From contig CANTFL010001407.1 of assembly GCA_947650285.1 (NCBI GenBank), forward strand, positions 310,001 to 374,000: a stretch of DNA of 64,000 nucleotides. Reading direction: 5' to 3'. Position numbers and translations under genes: made by a program. Below the pieces are notes generated by a model, which saw only the letters and a program-made list of their open reading frames with translations, was not told the origin of the DNA and made no database searches. This stretch comes from Hyaloperonospora brassicae. Its lineage: Eukaryota; Oomycota; Peronosporomycetes; Peronosporales; Peronosporaceae. Below are positions 55,363 through 64,000 of the stretch, piece by piece; within the stretch, counting starts at the first letter, position 1; every line of letters starts with the position of its first letter.

Positions 55363-57899
55363 GAGGCGGTCAGAGTCCGTCCGAGAACCGGCCAGAGATG
55401 AAGAAGAAGAGAGAAAGGTGGACAACACAAGAGGTACAGTGGGGACCGCACACGCAGATTGGCTGCCGAATTGGCTGTCTGGCTGTCTCGTCTTCACTTG
55501 TCGTCGACAAGGCAAATTAGCGAATGGTGATGATGCAGACAATTTGACAGTCTTTAGGCGAATAATCATGGCTTGTTTCTGTGCGCGCAAGGAAGCGCAA
55601 CGCAGTGCGGCCCGAGGCGCGGAGATCCTGCGCTGGTCGATATCGAGTTCGAAAGGGGTGTCTGGTCGGCCGCGTAATCCGCCGATGTCTGCGCGGGCCA
55701 AGAAAAAACAACCACTGGCGCGCGAGAGGCGCATTTGACTTGAGTAAAGGATCCAGTTACGCACCATGCGCGTTTTTTCTGCCACCAGGTCGGTTGGCGA
55801 CAGTCTTTCGATGACTCGAGCTTAGAAAGGGCCATAGAGTGGGACGACCCACTGCCGTCGAGAGAGGGAGAGCAGCAGACAAACCGCGTGACTGGCGTAG
55901 ACGCCACGTCGTGACGAAATGATTGCCGCATGGGGTCGGTCGCGACTTGAATGGCCACGTTGGTCGATCCAGAGAGCAGAACGCAGCCGCGCGTGCGACT
56001 AAACGTGGGGACGAGAGCGACTGTTGCGACTTTTTTTCCACCACTCGCAAAGCTGGTGACCCGAGTGCGGGTATAGAGCCCGTCCCATGGCCAGTGATTG
56101 GTAAGCCAAATGCATTGCTGTCGTCGAGGCGATCGAGGGGACTCGGCGCTGATGACGACGGGCCTTTGCTTACGCGTTGGCGGTCCCGTGCGACTACTGC
56201 CCCTGCGGGAAAATCCACACACACACACAGAATCCGCTTGACGAGCCACAGAACGACAAACAAAGTCACACTAAGTCTGACAATGGGAATGGCTCGTATT
56301 GTTGCTCACGTTCTTGTTGTTGTTCTTTTATGGACAAAACAGGTGGCGAGAGGCGCTTAGACTCATCTGCTGCATACCGATAGAAATCAGATGCGTCGTG
56401 TCTTTACATCGCAACTTGGACGAGTGCGTGGGCACGACAAACTGTCGTCCATCGCGCCTTTTCTTCGAAGTGAGGAGACCCCATGTTTACTGCGCTCGAG
56501 ACCCCTCGGGACGTCTGCGCCAACTGCTGTGGCTCCTCGCTTGGGGTTTACGCCAGCAACGAGGCGGGCAATTGTAAAAGAAGAATACGCGACGCACCGC
56601 ACGCGGGCACAGACGTGTTGACTGAAGGGCTGACCCAGTCGTGAGTCTGGGGGCCACGTGTGCAGAAGTTGTGCACAGAGTGGACGGCCGCCATGGCATA
56701 TGGAGTCGTTCGAGTGGATCGAAAGAGGCTGCCACTACCACTGGCAACTAAACTGGAGGCGTGACAGCAGTGAGTATGAACTCCGCTTCGCTCTCGAGCG
56801 CATAACGAGAACGCTGGCGCATTGATTCAACATCGCTTTGCCCCGTGGATCGGCAGCGTTCGTTGATGCGTCAATCGACACGATATTGGCCGCAACGTCC
56901 CTCGGCAGTCTCCGTAGCGCTGCGTTAGGCTCACAATCGAGTGGGATCGATCGTTCCACAGATAGCCAGTCTCGCGCCGATGACACTGATGAGCAACTTT
57001 GACCAATTCATCAGCGCGATTGATTAGGAATGTCGCGGAAGGCGATTCCACGCTGGTGGCCGGTTCGAAGTTAAGTGGTGACAGATGCGTCAGTGGGACT
57101 CGCACGTGGACAGCAGTGCAGCACCTCACAACTCGTCTCGAAAACGCGTTCATGCGCTGCTCGAAGCCATACCACGCGACGATCGCTCTCTCCCAGGCCT
57201 TTCTTTGCAGGATCACACAGGCTATCAAGCTGTCCTACCACTTGACCGCTGGGCGACGTGCTCACAACAGCGCACGTACCAAGTGCCGACACGTTTATGC
57301 GATGTAGGATTTCCGAAATTTTCGCAGCCAGATTGACGTCAAACCACGTCTCAGTATCTCGTTACGGACTCTTTCTTTCAATGGTCCCGCGGGCGGCAGA
57401 TTTGGGGAAGATATGACAGGCGGGGACGGCCCCGCGCCATGCTCTATCGTTTGGCGGTACACAAGCGGTAATGAAGGGACATAGACCGCTTTCAGGTAGA
57501 CGAGCGAGCTGCCCTAGCGGCGCAAAGGGATACAAACAAAGGTACAGGCCAAAGGGAATGCATCCACTGCTGTGGCCAATGTGAGAGTAATCGTAGCTAC
57601 GCAAGACGGGGCTGTGAGGCCCACTGACTTTAGACACAGAGCACCTCTCTCTCGTCGATGACTGCCATCATGTCTATTGTTGCCTGATCAATCGTAATCC
57701 GCTCGTATCCCGATGCATGTTTTGTAGACGGCAATGTGTAGCTGGCAAAAACACCGCATTGCTATACCAGTTGCATAGCGACCGAAGCGATAGGAGACAT
57801 CATGAGTCATGATGTCTGCCACTAGATTGATGATCAAAGCGCCTTAGGGGCGACAGGAAAGAGCTGTAATGTTGTTTTGTACTCTGTCGGCCTCTTCTT
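55363..57899. other. 5' flank of the second bZIP gene and intergenic DNA
   Basis: The first 400 bp may be leader of the minus-strand gene. The rest has overlapping short ORFs on both strands and no recognisable product. No repeat or RNA gene noted. Confidence 0.5.
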
Positions 57900-58835
57900 T
57901 TGCCGTTTGATTACGCCCGTCATCATCGTATCGTCAAAAATGACGATGGAAAGATACCGCGCCCATCAAGTATAGAAAACGACCTGCGGAGCAGCAGTGC
58001 CTACTTAAGTACTGAAGGCAGCTTACAGCGACACCCCTTTCCAAACCTCGTCGGTATTCCCCTTGCGGCAGGTGACGCATATGGCCGCGACCGCAAACTT
58101 CAGGAATGGCCTACGTCTGATGCTGTCGCACCTTCAACAACGAAAACATGGGGAGGGGACAGGATCCATATTTCCCAAAATGTACGGGGCTTTAAGGCCA
58201 GCGTAAGGGACGGTTGGTTGACGGCGTAGAGAGGGATGCCTCGGAGTCGTCGCCCACTGGTTTTGTGTATACAAGAGACGCATGTGCACACGGAAGCGGA
58301 GGCAAAAATGCTGAGGTATCGCTGGGCCCGATTGTGGGGCCAATTCCTTGATCCCGAAGCACCTCCTCTCTCGTTTTGGAGCATTGGCTCTTCCAGTCAA
58401 GACGGTGTGGCCATTCTACTCACCCCATCTTCTGCCCGCACAGCTTCAGCCTCGCAATCGGATCGCTGGTCTCCTCGGGCATTAGCAATATTGATGGGAG
58501 AGGTCGTTCCTATGAATGTATACGCTCCCACACTGCGGGTTGAGATAGAAGCTTTCTTTGCTTCTCTGCTTCGCTGGAAGTTGGACGCATCCAATACTAT
58601 ACTTGCGGGAGACTTTAATTGCGTCCAGAGCCCTCTTCTTCATCGGTTCGGCAGTCACCGCTCTCATCGGTCGGAAAGCCCAGCCCTAGACGCTGTAGTT
58701 GCGACACTGAGCTTGACAAGAGAGCTTCGGGAGCATGCAGATGACGAAGGTATTGGAGATCCTACTGACCATTTTACAAACTGGAACGGAGACCGCGCCA
58801 GCCGCATTGATCGTTTCTATGTTCCCACAGGCTGA
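57900..58835 (+). pseudogene. LINE endonuclease domain (one in-frame stop)
   Basis: One frame carries ISQNVRGF (58170-58195), CIQETH (58264-58281), LAGDFNCVQ (58603-58629) and SRIDRFYVP (58800-58826), the active-site blocks of APE-type endonucleases that nick the target for LINE insertion. A TAG at 58227-58229 breaks the frame where Trp is expected (LTA*RGMPRS). The final SDH motif survives just after 58880 in a shifted frame. Confidence 0.8.
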
Positions 58836-59651
58836 ATTGATCGTATTTTGTGGGTTGGATCGCTTGTGCCATCACATTAGTCGGATCATCAGGAGATTTA
58901 TTCTATATACCAATGAAAATGATGGAAAAAATAAACCCTATATCACCACCACAACGTCAAACACTTTTATTAAAAAATAACTTAACTTGCATTTTTAAAC
59001 TAAAGACGCACAAATTTCGAATTTAATTTTGCCTGGATTAACTTTTTTTAAATATGGTAGTGACGAAACTTAAAGAACTTTCATTTGACGATTTGTAAAA
59101 TGATTAGTAATAAGGGTACTAATGACGAGTGAAAATGGAAATTAAGGTTCATAATTCGAAAAAAATATGAAAAATTATGAAGGTTGTGGTACACTTGCGG
59201 GACCCAATAAACGCTCGTTTGTCTAGCCGAAATGGTTAGGTGGCGTACCCGATCACTTTATCGAAACCGAGTAGAGTAATTGACGAAATCGTCGCGGAAA
59301 TGGACGGCATGGCTATTGAGCAGAGTGTTTCTACCTTTTCTTGGGATCTTGCTGTTGACAAGTGTAAACAATGCGTTCGATGCATCCGGAAGCGGGTCAA
59401 GCAGCGCCAAGCGACATTCCGTAGCAAGCTGTAAGACAGAGTTCAACGACCCTTAATTACCCGGGCACAATTCATCTCTTGCAATATGGAAAAATTACGG
59501 CAAGAACATCTGGTGAGACTCGGTACCTAGCTCGCCCGGACGGCTAAGCAATTACGATGGCTTTATAGTCGAGTTGCCGTTAAGGAACGCAATTACACGA
59601 TCACAACAATATTACGCTTTCAGGGATCGTGCTTTACCCGGAAAATGACTA

Positions 59652-60720
59652 TTGCAGACAAATTTGCATTCGAATGGACTACAGTTCTTGGAGTCATTCC
59701 ATCGCAAGGAGCCTCGTGAGACCTTGCCCTCCGCTATTACGAGTTTTGTCCATCTTCCCGTAAACCAAGTATTGTCGCATGCGGACAATCAGGCTCATTT
59801 GGTTAAGGTCACGGAAGCCGAAGTCCTCGCCGCCATTTCTGCCCTCTGTCGACATAAATCTGCTGGACTGGACGATATATATAATGACTTTCACAAGGAT
59901 ACGTCGGCGCTTCTTGTCCCAGCTCTGGCCCAGCTCAGCAATCACATTTTGATGTGAGCAGAACCACAGCCTTATTTTATCGCAGCTTTGATCATTCCAT
60001 TACTTAAGAAAGGTGACTCAGCGGATGCGATGGATTACTGGCCGATTTTCTTTTTCAAACCTGTTACAAAATTTTCGCGAAGGTACTGACGACACGGTTG
60101 CAACATGTGTTACCAAAAGTCATTGACGACTCTCAGCAAGTATTCGTACACGGTAGCCAGATGTCATGACTTGTGATGATGATGCTTGCACAACTGGCTA
60201 CAGCTACATCAGATGAAACAATCGCAGCCGAAAACAGCCGGGTCATCCTTCTACTGGACTTCCGCAAGGCTTATGACATGGTAAACCGGGGATTTTTGTA
60301 TGAGGCTCTTCGCCACTTTGGTTTCGCGGATAGGTATGTTCAGCTCATCACTCGGCTACATACTGGCACTACCGCCTCATTCCTTGTTAATAAAGAGCAG
60401 TATGGCCCAATTCCAGTCGTCTTTGGCATCCGGCAAGGTTGTCCGTTTGCTCCCTTATTTTTCTCTTGTCGTGGTGGAGCTGTTGGGCGCTGCAGTGCAG
60501 CAGTCACCATATCTGTCGGGGCTTTCAGTCCCTGGGCGAAATCCTGCAACGCACACGTTCTCGGCATTTCGATGACTCGACGATATTTCTCGACGAGGCT
60601 AGTCAGCTAGATCCAGCGCTCGCCCTTGTCTCTCGCTTCGGGCATTATCAGGGTTTGTTGCACAATCACCCATTAGTCAGATCATTTGTCATAAACGTGC
60701 GGTGCACCTTTCAGAGGTGA
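59652..60720 (+). pseudogene. LINE reverse transcriptase domain (broken)
   Basis: Recognisable RT blocks in order: CRHKSAGLDDIYNDFH near 59850, IIPLLKKGDSADAMDYWPI near 59990, LLLDFRKAYDMV near 60250, FGIRQGCPFAP near 60423 and FDDSTIFLDEA near 60567. The two catalytic sites (D of FRKAYD and DD of FDDS) remain. The frame shifts at least twice (near 59960 and 60465) and carries stops. Confidence 0.8.
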
Positions 60721-62925
60721 GGGGAATTACGGTCCTTCAACCTTCGAAATCAGTGCGGAACTTAAACTATCAAGTCGGGCTAAGGGACTTGCATACTCGC
60801 ACTTGGGCGCTTCGTATCAGAAAGCTTCAGCGGAGGCTGCTGGTAGCTTCCGTAGTGGCTACGTGTGTGCGCGTTCAAGTATTAGTTCTTCGCTCAATCA
60901 TTCTACCGTCGGTGTTTTTCACGGCGGCGGTTTTTGATTTGCCTGAGTAGGCACGACGAGAAATTAGCTACTTGTACAAACAATTTTTGTGGGCTCACGC
61001 GACATTAACGGAAGCCAGCCGCCATAAGATCAACCCTGAAGTTATCTTCACCCCTAAAGAGACAAGCAATATACCTTGGACTCAGAGGAGGTGACCACTA
61101 AAACCCAGCGCAAGAAGCACGCTTTGCAGTGGCTCACGCAAGCTCAACACAACTACTTTGACGCCTATTATTCGTAAGATTGTCAGGCCGACCGTCGAGT
61201 TCGAGCATAATTTTTCATTGCTGGACACAGACGACAGATTACTTTTCCTGTTTCGCGACATTTCCAAGAATTTCTGGGTCTGGGAGTAGGACACGCTACT
61301 GCAACCTACAGCAGAGCAAATATCCGTACTGTGCAATCGGGTCCGTACGTCATCTTTAACTCTCCTCCGCGGCGCTATTAGTTGGTGGGAGGAAAATGAC
61401 TAGGTTTCGTCGTATCATCTCCCTCTTCCGGATCGTTTGGCTTCAACCGCTCCACAACGCTGCTTGATGGGTCCATTTTGGGGGACACTGGGATGGAGTA
61501 ATAATCCGTGGATTCGGAATGTTAATAGTCTCCCATTAAAATGCTCCACTTACGACCGAATCGCGGCCTGCCAAATCTCGGACCTGCACATTCGACGAAC
61601 AGGGCCTACTAAATTCATTTTCAGCATTACGCCGGCTGGATCTCGATCTGTTCACCACTCGCAGCCTACCTACGTCGTTGGGTGACTGCAAATTTGATGG
61701 CATCACCAACTCTTCCCATTTGAGAGGAGCTATCGTTCGAGCCTGCGATAGTTCTTTGCCATGCACCTTCTTTCGCTACATTTTACCTGGTCGACGGTGA
61801 GACGTGCTCATGTCGTCGGGAAACGGTCGGGGTCCAGCAAAATAGCTGGCCATCCAGTCCATCTTCAGCAGTGTGCGGATAGAATTCACTGATTCTTCAC
61901 CTCGCCTCTGCCCTAGTTAATCACATCTTTAGCCAAAGTTATCTCCTTAGGGGCCATGCGCCTGCGTCGACAAGGCGTAGTGTATTACTTCTATCACCGG
62001 CATCACCGCTTCCCTTGCGCCTTCGCATCGTCAGTTGCGAATGGGTATATTCGGAAGACTATTTTACGTCTGGCTTTTTCAGCTCACTAATGACGGCTTG
62101 CTGTCGCTTTGGGACCGCTGGTAGAGCGATCAGAAGGAGTCGTTAATTTGGATATGTGGCAGCGTGCTGCCACACATGTCGATGTCCGTCTCACGTTTGG
62201 CAGCATGCCAATAGCCTTTCAAACTACCAGATCTGGACGTAATACAGAATCGCCACCAAGAAACTTAATCTTTACCATTACGGCCGTCACGAGGACAATA
62301 GTTGTCGGGCGTTATTGACGTGCCAGGATTATTATTAAAAGTCGGCTTATATCCTTTGAGAATGCGCTAAAGCACGCGTGGATGTGGTAAAGTTACCGGG
62401 CTTTGGACTGGTGGCCGGGGCTTGAGAGCGAACGGCTACCTCGCGAGTGTAAATCGTCAAGCTCCGGTGTTACTGGACAGGCAACGTTTTCAGATCCATC
62501 ATATGCTCCCGGAGGACTCCGCGACAGGCGGCGCGGTTTGGGACCGGCTTTGTTTTTTTTTGAGCAGCATCTGTCTAAATCACTTATGGATTGAGCGGAA
62601 CGACGCTGTTTTTTGAGGGATGCGGACGATAACTTTTCACATCGCTACGCGTTTTTGGGAGGTTGGCATTAGGCGTATTACATCGTTAGCAAAACGCGAA
62701 CATCGTAGTCCCGACACCGTTATTGCCGGGGCTATATTGCATTCATGTATCGATATTTTACTCCCGACCCTCAAGACGGGTCAATCTATTCAGGATACAG
62801 CTACGACCAGCTACCGTCTCCGGAGCTTCTGTCCTGGCTTGGAACTTTTCAGACATCTTGCGCATAATTGTTTGCTAATAGACGGTCATAAAATCATCAT
62901 CAAGTTAAGAAAACGACACAATTAA

Positions 62926-64000
62926 CCGCGATGGCTGGTTCTATCAGGTTTGCCTTGCATCTGTTGTGTTTCGAACACGATAGTGGCAAGATCCATTAGA
63001 CAATAAAGAACCTGCTGACTTATGGTTGCCGAGAGCGTTGCTATGCTTCCTGAAAATTCTGTACCAACGAGTACATACACATGATATAAGACGATTTGGA
63101 GCGAGATGTCGATACAGTCCCGACCGCCATAAAGGCGCAGAAAAAAAGCGTAGAAAAAAATAAGAGTGAATTAATGGGATCAAAGCATGGCCCGAGAAGG
63201 AATGACCAGAGTGAGGACAATATTCAGCCAACGACGAACTGAGAGCGTTGCTGGCGAGCTGATTGGCCAGAATAAGTATGAACGTACCTCCAAAAATATC
63301 AGCTTTGTGACAATTTGCAAATGTCATGCGATTTATTTCGACGTATGAAGTCATAGTGTGTGCGCATTTCGGAGGAGGGTCTATTTTAACGGAAGTATTT
63401 TTGTGACTTTTGTGAATCGAAGGGGCACCAGGCGGTCAACAAGTGCTACTTGTTATACGTGACCTAGACGAGAAACGACACGTGAGCCGACCAGAGCTCT
63501 CTTATATGCCGTAGGAATATCCAGACGATGGTTCATCCCACTCAAAATCAATTCAAAGACGAATTCAATCAGCTATCACTACCTGTCGACAAAATAAAAT
63601 TTGGCCTCACAAGTTTGACAGCAGACGGTCTCCATTGTACGACCGAGTATTTGCGTTTTACAATACCATATGCTCAGAGCGCTATAGATGGGGTCTGAAG
63701 ACCGCGACTATAATAAATTGGTGCGTTCGTATTCTCTTTAGAAGCCTTAGCGATAATGATCTATATATTTAAACGGCCATGCAACACAAACTGGTAGGCA
63801 ACAGCAATAGCTGATGCCAAATACACCCGTCTTTACAGTAGCGTACAGTAATCGACACAGCTCCTGGCACGGTATCCATGCGGACACAGATTCGACAAAT
63901 GGTTCGACCAGATGTATTTTCTGTTGAAAGAGCATTGATGACAACGTTGACGTCATGGTTTATTGTGGTTGCCAACGCATCATAAGACGATACACAGAAG
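62926..64000. other. No gene supported
   Basis: Short ORFs only, none recognisable. It may include the 3' tail of the LINE. Confidence 0.45.

Larger units (their letters stand above)
57900..62925 (+). mobile_element. Decayed non-LTR retrotransposon (LINE)
   Basis: On the plus strand: an apurinic-type endonuclease (about 58160-58880), a degraded linker (58880-59650), a reverse transcriptase (59650-60720), and a C-terminal region to about 62925 with WIERNDAVF, a motif common at the end of oomycete LINE ORF2. The domain order is that of a LINE. Neither the 5' end nor a poly-A tail is clear. An A/T-rich stretch at 58890-59215 is more degraded than the rest. Stops and frameshifts occur throughout, so the copy is dead. 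Confidence 0.8.

Overview
The window reads as nuclear DNA of a plant-pathogenic oomycete (Peronosporales: Phytophthora or a downy mildew). The reasons are compact genes with few introns of 63-76 bp, a secreted WY-type effector candidate, two atypical bZIP/START-like proteins of the oomycete expansion, and Ty3/gypsy, Mutator-like (MULE) and LINE remnants of the sort that fill these genomes. The exact species cannot be named from the sequence.

Layout. 1-1545: the 5' end of a decayed Ty3/gypsy element on the minus strand (one whole LTR, primer site, broken gag) running off the left edge. 3743-4740: a small fold-back element built from a short GGGGCA/TGCCCC repeat. 6958-31142: the gene-rich island. 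It holds a RING + CXC zinc protein (6958-8613, +), exportin-6 in three exons (12646-9072, -), an unrecognised four-exon gene divergent from it (12797-14029, +), a bZIP/START-like regulator (17604-16237, -), an aquaglyceroporin (20389-21321, +), a very large glycine-rich membrane protein (27181-21632, -), the U5 snRNP protein DIM1 head-to-head with it (27490-27918, +), and a WY-type effector candidate (31142-30441, -) at the edge where the repeats begin.

31970-33786 is a non-autonomous inverted-repeat element with a 37-bp minisatellite inside. 33787-47829 is 14 kb of AT-rich sequence with no gene I can support. 47830-52607 is a MULE with long unequal terminal inverted repeats, a broken transposase and what looks like a captured, once-spliced membrane-protein fragment inside its arms. 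53401-55362 (-) is a second bZIP/START-like gene. 57900-62925 is a broken LINE with endonuclease and reverse transcriptase domains.

How the genes relate: there are no operons. The housekeeping genes (exportin-6, DIM1, aquaglyceroporin, large membrane protein) sit in divergent or convergent pairs with short spacers; divergent pairs 9072-14029 and 21632-27918 probably share promoters. The effector candidate, DNA elements and desert form the plastic, repeat-rich half, matching the gene-dense/gene-sparse organisation known for this group. The least explained items are the RING-CXC protein with a C-terminal CaaX-like end and a palindrome in its N-terminal coding region, the four-exon gene with a basic tail, and the MULE arms.
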